Below, piece after piece: positions 24,159 through 37,631 of a stretch of DNA of 64,000 nucleotides; within the stretch, counting starts at the first letter, position 1, and the number at the start of each line of letters is the position of its first letter. The notes beneath the pieces are model-generated. The model was not told where the DNA came from. It was given only the letters and a program-made list of their open reading frames with translations, and made no database searches. A program made the position numbers and the translations under genes. The stretch lies in the NCBI GenBank assembly GCA_014904845.1, contig MU119283.1, forward strand, positions 124,001 to 188,000. Reading direction: 5' to 3'. This DNA is from Acephala macrosclerotiorum. Taxonomy: Eukaryota > Ascomycota > Leotiomycetes > Helotiales > Mollisiaceae.

Positions 24159-24666
24159 GGTTACTCCTTTCATTCCACATTGGGCCCTCCCAACCCCAGC
24201 GTGCTTCTTCAGGCGAATTTCACCGCAATTATGACGGCACGTTATTGAACTCTGAAGGATGTGACATTCGGCATTGAGGCATTGAACTGGGATATCGGAA
24301 TGGGTGGTCTCGTCTTTCATGCACTGTTGCGAAGCACCCTTTGTGCTTAGCTTTGATATCAATGCAATCAAGACTGCCTTTCAAAAACTTCTCGGGCAGC
24401 TGCCACAAATCTGCACATAGACTGTGAATGACAACAACGTAGTGAAGCCCTCTGAACTGGTCTGAGAATCTTTAAATTCCAGACGTCTCCTCTCTCCGGA
24501 CCCCAATTCACCTTGTCAGCGTCACCTCCATCGGCGACTCAATTCATCTTGACACTACTTCTGTCTGTCATCTCAACCCAGTCTTCTGGATTTCAGGACT
24601 AGATCAGCTTTCAACTCGAGCATACTCTTCAGCCAGTTGAGATACATAAGAAACGTCGCTAGCATC

Positions 24667-25501
24667 ATGGCTCCAGCTTCGAACGAAGAGCAGTTCAAGT
24701 TCCTCATCAGTTGCATCCGCTACAGCAATAATGGGAAGGTTTGTGCAGCAAGCAGAGCCCATGCTTGAATACGACTGACAGCAACAGGTTGACTTTGGTC
24801 AAGTTGCCAGAGAATGCAAAATCGTCAGCAAGGGCGCAGCGTAAGTCTCCTCACTTCAACTTCTAGCTTCACATCTCGTCCAGAACAAGCAGCTAACATT
24901 CAGCTTCAACAGAGCGAAGCGCTATGAGCGTATGATGAGAGCTCACGGCATCGCCCCCAATGCAGCAACCATCAAGCCAGCTCCAGCCCGAAACATGAAA
25001 ATCGAACGTCGCGAGTCCTCTACCCCCTCCTCCACTTCTTCCAAGAAACGCAAAGCCGATGCCTTTCTCGAAGATACCACACCCGTCGACGACGACGAGA
25101 CATACGGAAACATCAAGCCGGATCCCATAAACATGAAGGAGCAGTTCGTCGTCAAGGAGGAAAGTGAGGGACAATCGATGCAGCAAGGTCAGTTGAGCAT
25201 CAACCAAGCCGCCAACTTGATGCAATACTACGATTCGCCAGCTACATATGGAAGTGTGGGATTGAGTTCTGAGGGCGGTTATGGAGGTAGCAATTATGGT
25301 GGTTCTGCTGGGTATTCTACTCCTATAGCTTCGGCGTATGGTCTGCCGAGCCAGCAGCCATACGATTTCTCTACTTCATACAATGCTGGTAGCATGAATT
25401 CTATTCTGAGGAGCGAGAATCAGGGAACGCAGTATCAGTCCTTGATGCCGTATCAAGCTGATGATCAGGGCCGATCGGATAGTCCAGTTATCGTTGAGTA
25501 G
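24667..25501 (+). CDS. Myb-like DNA-binding protein, paralogue 5 of 5 (240 aa)
   Basis: Model: join(24667..24738, 24788..24840, 24904..25501). The first intron (49 bp, phase 0) sits at the array's conserved position, between RYSNNGK and VDFGQVAREC. A second intron (63 bp, phase 2) interrupts the third helix (KIVSKGAAFNRAKRYERMMR) and is unique to this paralogue. The domain spans about residues 9-55. The tail starts basic with a KKRKAD motif near residue 84 that could be a nuclear localisation signal. It then becomes low-complexity Ser/Tyr/Gly/Gln-rich (EGGYGGSNYGGSAGYSTP), unlike the Lys-rich tails of paralogues 3 and 4. Start chosen as the ATG preceding MAPASNEEQFKFLIS. Nuclear DNA binding is inferred. 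Confidence 0.8.
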
Positions 25502-27710
25502 GGACGGCGTAGTACTGATCTGAGCAATGATTTGGGTTACACAGGGTTAGGAGCTTTCGATGCTTTCATAATGGTGTTGGGTGGCTAGGTGGTCTCGCGC
25601 TCGTCCATGGCTTTGCTGATACTTCGTTGGGTTGGAGCATATTGAGGGAGCAATAGGTGTGCAGCTGGTTTAGATAGACATATTCATGGCGAGTTTCCAA
25701 ATCAAAACCGTTGCTTTCATCTGCTGCTGATTCGTATCAGCCCAGTGAGGTAATTCGTCTTGTCGGAATGGCTGCAATATTTCGAGGAGAAGAAAAGAGG
25801 CCTTATGTGCGGCTGTGAATCTTGCCTTGTAGACCAACCTCAGTACTTTTCACCAAAGCAAAGCATTGATATAGAGTTGCATATTCTTTTAACTGGCAGA
25901 ATTGACACCAAATTGGGAAGAGGCAGCCAAACAGATCTAGGGCAATGTAGAAATGAACGTTTCAAGATTTCGGAAGTCTTGCAGGAGGGAATCGAAAGCG
26001 AGATCAACTGCGAATGCTCAAAAAGTCAAAGGTTTTGTTGAGAATCTCCACTCCGGTGCAGACAGCAGCCACCACCTTTCGCGCTCCTTCGTCTCTTGCT
26101 TCTGCTAGATTCTTTGCAGGTTGTAGGGGTGTCTTGAACAGCTGTCCTTGAATAAAGTGTGGAGTCGAAATCTGCCGCCTCTATGCTGTTAAGAAGAGGT
26201 GTCTAGTACTCGTGTGATAGTAAGGTCGTAATAGCGATTTGTGCTGCTGCAGATGGATGGGAGGCTTTTGGCTTTGAAGTGGAGGATCAGCACAAAGCAT
26301 TTCTGGCAGAGAGGCATGCTACAAGGTAGATCTTGCAACAGATAGGTCCAGAACTAGGTAGAAGAAGACCCCTAACAGCTTTCAAAGTTCCTGAGACCTC
26401 GTAGCTTTGTCCGCAAAGAAGCTGGGAAACCCGCCATGGTCCCTAGAGCCCATGTGATTCGATAGCCGTCGAGCCCTCAGTCTCCGAGGAGAAGCGCCAA
26501 GGACTTCACGTAGAGTAATCCAGATCCATCTGCCCCTTGAAATCCTCGGCTCATTGCCAAACTCTGCTCGCTTAATAGACTGCCCCTATTCTTGCGAACT
26601 TTCTGACTGCCTATCTCCAAGACCTCGAGTCTCAAATCCCTCCTCGAATGCCCTCCGAGCCTTCAAACGATGTAGACGGAAATGCCTTAGAACAAACTGT
26701 ATTGTCATGTCAAGGACAGGGTCAAGCGAAATATAGCGCTTCGGTTAGTAGTGGTTCTGGAAAATAGTTCGGCCATGCGGCCGACGAGGCTGCGAGCAAT
26801 CTTGAGGATATATAAACCCTCATCGTGCGTTTCGAACCTCCCTCCACCTTCATCCTACAACACCATTCTCCAAACGTCAACGGATCGCAAGTCGATCGTT
26901 GATACCTTTATCTTTGAGCACATAGAGTCACTCTATCACTGCGCACACACACACTGAGTAAGTCGTCGCCGTTTCCCTGCTCCCTGCATTGTTGCTTTGG
27001 TGTTGTCGTCCCCGTCGACTGCGCGCCGTCCTTGGACGGTCGCAACAGCAGTCAACCCCTCCCTGCCCACTCCCAATCACATCACGAAAGCCTTCATCAT
27101 TTCCAATAGGTCGACTCTCCTTCTGAGGGTTGCTCCTGGTCAAGGTTGTCGTTGCGCGTCTTTCAAGAGGCCCGCAAAGGTGCGCCGCAGCTTTAGACGA
27201 CGCCCCTCTCAAAGGAGACGCGCTTCCGGTACCGGTATTAGCTTCTCCTCCCTTTCCCATCACAATCCCAAATTCATCATACGAGCCTCAATTGATCTTT
27301 GATCCTGTTGCGGCTCTCCCTTGATCATCCTGCGCGCGACTCTTCATTTATCACAGGAAAATCCAGCACACTCCTACCCATCCCCAATCCACACAAGCCT
27401 CGATCACTCTTCAAGTCTTCAAATTTCTTAGACTTGAATATCTCACAACACAAATCCACTCATTGCAAGACGTTCGAGGCTTGCCTTGATGGTTGCATTC
27501 CACTTTGCACATCGGACTCAAGCTTTGGCGACCCCTTTTCTCCGTCAAGAGTTCTTCCTCCCGAGATGTACTAAAAGTTCCTTTTCGCCTACCGGCTTCA
27601 AATGTTCGGATGTCGCTAACAAATTCCCCTCACAGATTACCCGAGTCCCCATTACCGAACCGAGAACACATACACAAGAAGCGAACTCCGTCGGAAGAGC
27701 CAGGATAATA
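25502..27710. other. 2.2-kb region: 3' UTR, unassigned DNA and a long leader
   Basis: No supported coding gene. A strong TATA box (ATATATAAA, about 26808-26816) is followed by pyrimidine-rich DNA and nearly 900 bases of leader before the ATG at 27711. A donor-like GAGTAAGTCG near 26957 suggests the leader may be spliced. Small frames in the leader have no protein features. Confidence 0.45.
26808..26816 (+). promoter_or_regulatory. TATA box, probable promoter of the 27711 gene
   Basis: TATATAAA followed by a C-rich/CT-rich initiation-type tract. The distance to the ATG (~895 bases) implies a long or spliced 5' UTR. Confidence 0.45.
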
Positions 27711-30298
27711 ATGGCTCCGACAAAGCCAGTTGACGAGGCCAGCCCGCCGAAGTTAGGCAGCAACAGAAAGGGCAGACGAAACGCAGCTGGCGTATTGTAC
27801 CAGCAGTCGCCTGATAAGGTTGGGAAGGGTGGGTCGTCTGAACATATACCAAGACCATTGGCTAATAATCTCAGTTGTCCGTCAGCGTGACTTAGCCCGA
27901 GTTGCTAGATACGATCCGAAGCTGGCAAAGAAGAATCCCCCTCCGAAGACATTCCACAAGGACTTTAAATTCCGACCCATCGAGTACGAGGATGGAGACG
28001 CCAATAACCCTCTGAAGGGCAATCGACTTGCACCTGTAGAGGATGGAGAGGAGTACGAGGAAGACGACGAAGAAATTGAGGATGAACAGTACGAGGAAAA
28101 GGAGATGGTCTCAGCGGGCCTCGCAAGCGCCAGAAAGCCGAAGAGACCTCAGTACGCGAAGCGACCTTCCGAGGAGAAGGGAAAGTACTTTCTGAATGAG
28201 AACGGTGTCATGATCCGGGTCGACCCAGATGCTCCATGGAAACCAACTTCATACAATGATATGGCAACTGCGGGAAAGAGATACCCAGAGAGAGATCCGG
28301 GTGTCACTGACCGAAACGGACGTTTCATTGGTCGACACTTGGTAAACTGGCACCGTAAGTCTCCATACGAAACTTAAATCTTTGGTCTGCGTTCTCTTGC
28401 ATGACTAACGGCATCTCAGGTCCCCGAATGATGGAGAAGTTGTTGCTCTGCATTCAATACGAGTGTCACCGAGATGGCCTCTTAATCCCATGGGACAAGA
28501 TTGTACACCGACTGAATCCAGGCTCTAGCGGTCCTTCTGCTGTCCAGATGCTCTGCAAGATGAGAGAAGTCCTCATTACAGAGGGCCATTTCATCCCTCC
28601 ATCTCTCGGCAAGCGATCGATGATGATTGATCCGAAGATTCGTGGATATACCCGAGACAAGGACAAGCCAGAACCATGGGCAGCTCGTACAGTGAGCTGG
28701 ATGGAGGAAATCGACCATCCCAAGGAGAGCATGACTGACAATGGAGTCATTTGTGGTTCGGGTAAGTATCGCTTGGCCAACCCGGACCATGTTGCTGAGA
28801 TCAATGAACGTCGGGAGATGATCGAGGGTCCTTTGGCTGCGCCAGCTTATCCTCTACCAGGGATGCCCAACGGTCCACCTGCTGATCTTAATGCCCCCCG
28901 CAACTCCGAAAAGAGAAGCACGCCATTGAAGCCTCGTGTCAGAAATAAGGCTGTGGATGATGAGGGCTTTGAGGAGAATGATCCTGATGAGAACGACCCT
29001 GACGGAGACTACGACCCAGAGGTTCCAAAGAGAACACGCCGTCGTCCCGCAGTCAGAGCTTCGAGAGCCCGCCGCTCGTCCATCTTTGATGAAGTCGATG
29101 AAGATTCTGATGACTCTCCCCGTCCCATCAGCCGTAGTCGTCCCAGTCTGGCCGTGAAGACTCCTGCCCCGATGTCCCAATCATCGTCGAGACAACCTTC
29201 CACTACTCCATCCAAGTCCTTTGGCCATGGCGGAAAGCTGAGTTATGAAGGACCTGAGGAGCATGGCACAATTGCACAGTTCAGTAAGGCCGTCATGGAT
29301 GGCAAGGATCCTAGTGTTAACGGCACTCGCTACCAATCCCGAGGAACAAGTGCTGAAGATAGCATTGAGATCAACGATGGTGCTAAGCTGGAGGTTGCGT
29401 CCACTACCCCAAAGACTCCCGGCAATGTTGATCACAGCTTGACGAATGCTGGGAATGGTGTTCAACTCACTGGTACTCCAGGCACAGGTGGTGTCAGCCG
29501 CTTGCAGCTCGACAACTCATCTCCCTTCAACACATCTAATCGCCTGTATCCCGTAAGTGCCCTCTTTATTTCTTCTCGCATGAAGGTGGACAAATAGCTA
29601 ATAGAATTCTTTAGTTCGATATGCCCATCACCGCTCATCTTACAGAGAACATGGCTGCTGCTGGTGTTGACGCAAACTTCCGTCCTATTGCCGGCTTTGG
29701 TGATCCAACAAGCTTCGGTAATCCATTTGGTCCCCTTTCTCATCCAGTCTTCGGTGGTTCAGGTCAGGGTTTTGGCAACCAAGCTGCACGCCCATTTGGT
29801 CGTCCTGGCCAAGACAATGGCTTTGGCAGTGGCTTCATCAACCAGAACCATGGTATGAGCATGTTTGCGACCCCTGAGCTGAAGTCCGAGAGTCCCTCTG
29901 GCAATAACTTCTCCGAAAATACTGGTAATTTCTCCCAGACCACTGCTGGCTTCACCCAGGCTAGCAACAGTTTCTCGCAAGACACCGCCAGCAGCTTCTC
30001 TCAAAGCGACACCAGCATCTCGCAGAGCAATGACCGTACCACGCCAGGCACCGGTGGCATGTCTCAAAGCAATGGTACTTTCCCGCAAGTTAACGGTGGC
30101 AGCTTCCAACAAAACCCCTTCAACTCGTCTGGCTTCCTTGGTCATGACAACCAAACCTATGGTTTTGGCGGTTATGGACAAGGTCATGCGTCTGACTTCA
30201 ACCATCAAAACCACTTTGATGATGCTGTCGGTGCTGAGAAGCATGAGCCATCCTTCCCTGATGGCCATGGTTATCCTTTCGAGTACACGGAGTACTAA
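27711..30298 (+). CDS. Conserved-type nuclear protein with prion-like C-terminal tail (797 aa)
   Basis: Four-exon model: join(27711..27818, 27886..28354, 28420..29552, 29615..30298). Introns are 67, 65 and 62 bp, all GT-AG, and the phases fit throughout. The basic N-terminus precedes an acidic stretch (EEYEEDDEEIEDEQYEEKE). Residues around 195-250 (PRMMEKLLLCIQYECHRDG, IPWDKIVHRL, VQMLCKMREVL) form a three-helix pattern that reminds me of the Myb-like domain in the upstream array. That resemblance is by eye. Basic Arg-rich patches follow (KRTRRRPAVRASRARRSS). The last ~200 residues are Ser/Gln/Asn/Phe/Gly-rich with repeated FSQ, ISQ and MSQ units, a low-complexity prion-like tail. Probably a nuclear or chromatin protein; function not identified. 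Confidence 0.75.
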
Positions 30299-30428
30299 GA
30301 GAACTAGAATCGTCCATTATCTTCGCTTCCATATTCCGAGAACACGGTCGCGTACGCATGGCAACATTCCTTCTCTCATTTACTCCTGGCCTTTATCCAC
30401 TTTAGTACCCCACCATTGCTCTTTTTTC

Positions 30429-30572
30429 GCTATGTCTTCTCGGCGCTGCGAAGTCTGGGCAATTACTCTCTCATTTGCTACGTCGTTTCGTCGCTGCAGA
30501 GCCTGGGCGTTTGCTCTCGCTCACTTGCTATGTCGTCTCGACACTACGAATTCTGGGTACCGTGGGCGAACT
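30429..30572 (+). repeat. Three-copy ~49-bp tandem repeat in the 3' flank
   Basis: Units start at 30429, 30477 and 30527, each beginning GCTAYGTC and containing a GTCTCG..GCTGCGAAG..CTGGGC core. They are 70-80% alike by eye. The array lies ~130 bases after the stop of the 797-aa gene, so it is likely in the 3' UTR. Confidence 0.7.
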
Positions 30573-30950
30573 TGGATTTCCGGTCTTCATCAACTTCATT
30601 CAACTTTTCCTTTGTTCTGGGGCAACAAAAAATAAATGGCACGTAATTACTTCAGATGCAGATGCTGGTTCTTTCGAGATGGGCTGGGTTTTTCGTTTGG
30701 CGTTTTCGGATGCATGGATGCTGGTTTCCTCATGGATCCTGCATCGCAAAGGAGTCTTTCTTTATGGTCCGTACTTTGATCATGGGAGGATTTGTCTGGA
30801 TGGCTGGCGTTGCCCGCAGGCCTGGGTCTCAATAGCGAACTGCATGCATCACAAAATCAGTTGAGGGCTCCTCCTTCACACACACGTAAAATAGAAAATC
30901 ACAAAAACACTACATACCACAATGAATTGAATGCCAATTCAACAAAGGCC
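30573..30950. other. Region 3' of the tandem repeat, no gene seen
   Basis: Ordinary-composition DNA with short unsupported frames on both strands. Probably the remaining 3' flank of the 797-aa gene. Confidence 0.4.
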
Positions 30951-33000
30951 TCGTGCCATCCGGGTCCTCAGTGATTGCGAAGTTGATCTTTGACAAGCGA
31001 AGCCAAGGGACTCGGCTAGGCTGAGCTACTCTGGTGGTGTTTAGAAAAAGTAACACAGAGATTGTCAATGTCCTACACCTTCTGGGACTTTTGAAAAGAA
31101 AACTAGACTTAAGCTCAAACAAATTCCGATGGATAGTTCAGAGGATTGTGCTGTTGACTGTGTTCGGCCCCCTCGTTTGCCACGTTCTTATTTCATCATG
31201 AAAAATTCCTAGTCTTCTTGGTACTTTGTTGTGTCGCTTTTCTCTGAAAACCGCGAGCTACTACAAGCAGTCAGTCGTGATGGCTTTTGCGTCAATGCTC
31301 AGGCAAAGGGTGCCGTGAGAAAAGCCTGGCGGGGCTGGGACATTGAGAATGCTGAGTGTTTGCAGTGCCTTGCATCTCTCAATCTTGACAGACGAAAGCG
31401 AAGCGAAGGGGCTCGCCTAGGCTGAGCTACTCCAAGCAGTCAACTTTCATGGCCTTTGCTAGCTGCCGTCTATTTCCCAACCCTGACATGCGAAACGAGG
31501 GGGCTCGGCTCCTACAAGCAGTCAACCATCCTGACCTTTGCCAGCTATCGTGAATGTTCAGGCAAAGAGTACCGAGAGAAAGTCATGGTGGGACTGGGAC
31601 ATCGATAACGCTGGATGGTCGAGATCGTGTTGGTGCAAGTCACCCGTAGAATGAAGTCTCATTGCTGGAAGGGTCACCCGCGACTAGGCGAATGTGATCG
31701 CTTGTGGTCGCCTTCAAAGAGAATTATTCGTCGAAGGGAAACCCGCGGGTACGTCAAATGTGATTAGTCGTGGTTGCTATCAACGTCATTCGTTCAAGGG
31801 AAACTCGCGGGTAGGTCGAATGTGGTCGGCCGTGACTGCCCTTCAAGACAACCATTCTTCGAAAGGGAATCACGCGGGTAGGGCGAATGTGACCAATCGT
31901 GACCTCCTTCAAGGCAAAGCATCACAGAATGAAGTCTCATTCCTTGAAGTGAAACCCCGCGGGTGCGTCGAATGTGATGAATTGTGAATGCTTTTGGACG
32001 AACCATCACAGAATAAAGCCGCATTCGTCGAAGTGAAAACCGCGGGTATGTCGAATGTGATCTACCTAGACAGGGAGGAGAGGGGGTGAAGGCGCCATCG
32101 CTTAGAGGCGATATATCGGCAGCGAAGGAGAAAGGGGGAGGGGCGAAGATACTCTCGCCTCGAGGCAAAATATCGGTACAGATTGAAGGCGGAGTGGAGA
32201 TTGAGGTGAAGGCGCCGGTGTCGTCGCGTAAAGGCGACATGTCGGCAGTGAAATAGGGGACGGGAGGTGAAGGTGTGAAGGTGCTGTCGTCCATGGACTG
32301 AACTTTGTTCAAATGCTCCAAGCAAGAAGCTGGGTATGCAGAGCGCCTGGAAGTCCCACGTCCAGGTATATTGATTGGCCTTGCCGGAGCAAGTGATCGT
32401 GTTGGTCGTCTTTAGCGTTGGAAATGCTTGCTGGAAGGCAACTTGATCGTGACATGCTCAAGCGAGTTGGTTGCCTTCTAAACTTATTGTTCTCTTTGGT
32501 AGCGCTGGAAAAGAAGCTCGCTCAATATCAGCCTTTCAGACACAGCTGCATTCTCAAGAAGAATGCAGACTGACGAAAGCTGGAGCTTAAGGTCTGGAGC
32601 GGAGCGGAGTTGAGAGAGCTAACAGAAGACGAGGCTCTGTGGACGTGGCGGACGAAAGCTGAAGCAGTTGAGACTCGTCACTTTTCTTTGCAGAGCCCGA
32701 AAAGGAGCTCGCCTAATGTCATTTCTCTGCTTCTCAAACGCAGTGACATCAGAACGTTCTTCAACACAAGTGTAGACTGATGAAAGCCGAAGCTCTGTAT
32801 ACATAGTGGACGAAAGTTGAAGCTCTGAAGACGTGGCGGAAAGTGATGCTCTGCAGGTAAAAGCTGTTGTGGAGGCGAGAGCGCTCGATAGAGATGAGCT
32901 AAAGTCCCCAGCGGACGAAAGCTGAGGCTCTATAGACACGGGCGGAAAGGGATGTTTCGAGGGCGGGTGCTGAAGTTCTCAACAGACGAAGGCTGAAGGA
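30951..33000. repeat. ~2-kb mosaic of decayed tandem repeats
   Basis: Several repeat families follow each other. (a) A GGCTCGGCTAGGCTGAGCTACT motif occurs near 31010 and 31415, with CTACAAGCAGTCA-type units near 31260, 31430 and 31510. (b) 31640-32062 holds about six units of 63-85 bp built on CGCGGGTANGTCGAATGTGA. (c) 32080-32290 holds about three units of ~75 bp built on GGTGAAGGCGCC and GGCGATATATCGGCAG. (d) 32570-33000 holds at least five short units around GACGAAAGCTGAAGCTCTG. Copies are 65-85% alike by eye. On the minus strand, parts of (c) and (d) stay open and give repeated peptide patterns, so a decayed repeat-protein gene cannot be excluded. Confidence 0.7.
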
Positions 33001-34160
33001 GCAATACCTTTTGATCCTTCGATATCGGCTCTTCCTATCGCTCTGGGTGGTATGCTCGGCCGAGTAGGCGGTTGCCATCGGAAAGATGGATTTGGGTATG
33101 GGTTTGACGAAAGCAAGTTTGAGAATCGAGGCTGACCAACTGATGGTGTTTGAAGAGTCGTGTTTGGAGAGGTCGATCGATTGAGTAGAAAGATAATATC
33201 TCTTCTGGTTTTCAATGCCTCAGGGATGAGCCCAGGTGTATGATGCAGCAGCCAGCTGTTGGCAGTGGCCCGAATGCCCAGAGTGACAGAATTTCCGCGA
33301 CAGCAAGTCGGGAGGACATGATTGCCTATCATCGGGCACTAAGATCTAGAGTCAGCTGGAAGTTCTGATAAGGGTTGAACAATATGGCAGCCATCTTGCC
33401 GGGAAGCTTACTATAGTTGTTGGTAGCACTGTTCGATTCCAACGCCATCCTCACTATGGACCGAAAGGTTGTACATCATAAACCACTTGTAGTGCAAAGC
33501 TTTGAAGTCAATGCTATGGGTTTTGTGTAAGACAAGTAGAGCATCTAGATCAATAGGAATGGAATGCATGGAAATCTGGGATTGGATTGAGAAGCTGCGA
33601 CTCCGGTGGAATGCTTCGCACTTGGCCCGGACCTCGAGGATCTGCTCTTTCAGTCGATCATCTGCTATTTTGACGTCTTCGAGTAGGTTTTCGTTTCTGT
33701 TCGAAGTCGGTTCAGGCTTGGGTTTCTGTAGTTAATGGATGGTCGGTATAGTCCGGAAATACCGGGGGCCTGCTTGATGGCATACCTCGATTGATGGTCC
33801 TCATGTAGCGTTCATGGTGGTTCTTTGCACCTGACCCGGTCAAGGTTCCCAATGTCCAGCCCTGCTTCTTCCATTCCTCTTCCCATCCCTTGAGGCTGTT
33901 GGTTTCGTGGTAGGCTAGGGAAACGTGAGTGTATGAAGAATGCATCTTCAACACCCCCAGAAGTATTGTACGGACACATCCTGCGACGAGATAGTCGATA
34001 TAGTCTAATTGACAAGTTCTGAGCTCTGGTCAGTCATCAGGAAGCCACGCAGTAACGCAGGAGAGAACAATTATCCAGGTAGGTACTAACCTCGACAAAT
34101 ATCAACCATCTCCTGGGCCTTATTTGCAGCATTAACAAGAGTATCACATTGCACGGTGAT
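32979..34160 (-). CDS. Probable four-exon gene of unknown function, 5' end uncertain
   Basis: Minus-strand model: complement(join(32979..33255, 33412..33661, 33786..34025, 34091..34160)), about 279 codons. Every junction has GT-AG ends and matching phase. Exon A gives QCDTLVNAANKAQEMVDIC. Exon B gives CQLDYIDYLVAGCVRTILLG and YHETNSLKGWEEEWKKQGW. Exon C gives LKEQILEVRAKCEAFHR. Exon D gives HTPGLIPEALKTRRDIIFLL, then a Pro/Ser-rich end. The exon B-C acceptor is uncertain: a closer CTACAG would bring an early stop. No ATG was found upstream; the first in-frame ATG in exon A is at 34109, so the true start may be there or in an unseen exon. The helical N-terminal half is reminiscent of effector-like N-terminal domains of fungal signalling proteins, but I cannot assign it. 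It may be partly decayed. Confidence 0.45.
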
Positions 34161-35682
34161 CTGATGATTGTTGGTGTGTTGTATTTAGGGTGGTGAAACC
34201 CCCGACGAAAGGCGATGGCATGCATGTGTGGGGCACACCCATCAGCCAATCGTGTCGCAGCTAAACTTCACGACTCAGCGAAATCGTCTTTCGTTGCACA
34301 AACTGAAATAAACATTTTTTTTGCTCATCAATTTCATTCGCAACTTTTCCGTAGTGGATTATGTTTGATTTGTCTCATTGTAGACACTGGCTTGAGTGTT
34401 CTTGTCTTACTGAAACTTCCAAGCTTGGGAGCCATGTTCCTGCTACCGGAATGCCATCCCAATAAGCTGAACGTCAGGTTCAGAGCAGACGCGCTCTACG
34501 AGACTTCTGAAGTTCAAGTCTAATCCTATGAGCCTAGCTGCAAAGTTGCGGTGATGACATCTGCTCAAGCGGGAGGGGGACCAGTTCTTGACCAGGTTTC
34601 GACCAGTATTGGCAGGGCCATTGGATGGCAGCCGTGGAGGCAGTCTCGCTCCCTGGTCATTTCACGGATACAATACAGCCTTTCATATTTTGCTGCTTAG
34701 GCAGAATCTAGGCGAACCTCGTCTTTCAAAGAGAAGTCCGCAGAGGAAGCAAGTGATCAAGCGACAGTGCTGAAGCAATCTGCGGTGAGGATTACACCGT
34801 GCAGAAGGACCAGGCACAAGCAATGCAGGGGTTGAAGCAATAGAGCCTCCGATGGATCGTCCTCTCTGATGCACGACCCCACAAGGTCTCGTGCTGCAGA
34901 CAGTGCATGCAACTTGTGAGTGGCAATTAGGCGAAATTTCAACAAGGCGTTTGAGTGTACAATTACAAGAACAAAAGTACTGTAAGTAAGTGAACATTGT
35001 AAAATGAAATTGTACGGGGGTACGTGTCTATCAGAGATGAGTTTGGGGCGACTTCCATTCTGGAAGTTCCAGTCTCCTGTGTATAGACATTAGTCTTAGC
35101 TCCGAAGTTTATCCTTCAAAGGCGATTTTTAGGGGGGTACGAAGTATAGGCTACAGTATGGCAAAGGGCAGTCAGCGAAGGTTCTGCTTATTAGAACTAT
35201 GTCCTGCAACATTTCTTTGAGCTTCAACCTTCATGCATACAGAAGTTGAGTGCGGAAACAGGGGCGCACGAGGGTGTAGGTATCCACTTACAGAGATATC
35301 CCTAGGTAAGTGGATGGACAGGGGCGAGCATTAAGGAGGATATCTGGTCCCCAAAGCTTGCAGAAGGTATTATGCAAGGTGCGAGATGAATTTCCTGTAG
35401 TGGACCAGCCATTTTAGACCACGAAGGACAGAAGAGAAGGCTGGAAGTCGTTGGAAATGCGGAACGGAGAAAGTTGAAGCCTAGCTCTGTTTTATGTGGC
35501 CCGTGCACGATTCGATATTCTTCTTCCCAGAACCCGCGGCCGAGAAAAATATTTTGATTTACATCCCAAGTCAACTCCACAATCCTCCAAACCACAATTC
35601 TCCTCTCGGTCACCTCATTGAGACCTTGCTTCTCTTCTGTACTTGTACCTTCATACCAGCGACGTTCTTTCCATCCTCCAAA
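34161..35682. other. 1.5-kb region upstream of HSP60, no gene seen
   Basis: Open frames up to ~100 codons occur on both strands without recognisable features. The last ~160 bases are the HSP60 promoter/leader, with a TTC/GAA-containing stretch near 35515-35530 (TATTCTTCTTCCCAGAAC). It only loosely resembles a heat-shock element. Confidence 0.45.

Positions 35683-37631
<1,949 letters not shown>

Noticed and set aside
25760..26041. 93-codon Cys-containing frame
   Set aside because: Ordinary intergenic composition, no signal peptide despite its Cys content, and no promoter or splice context.
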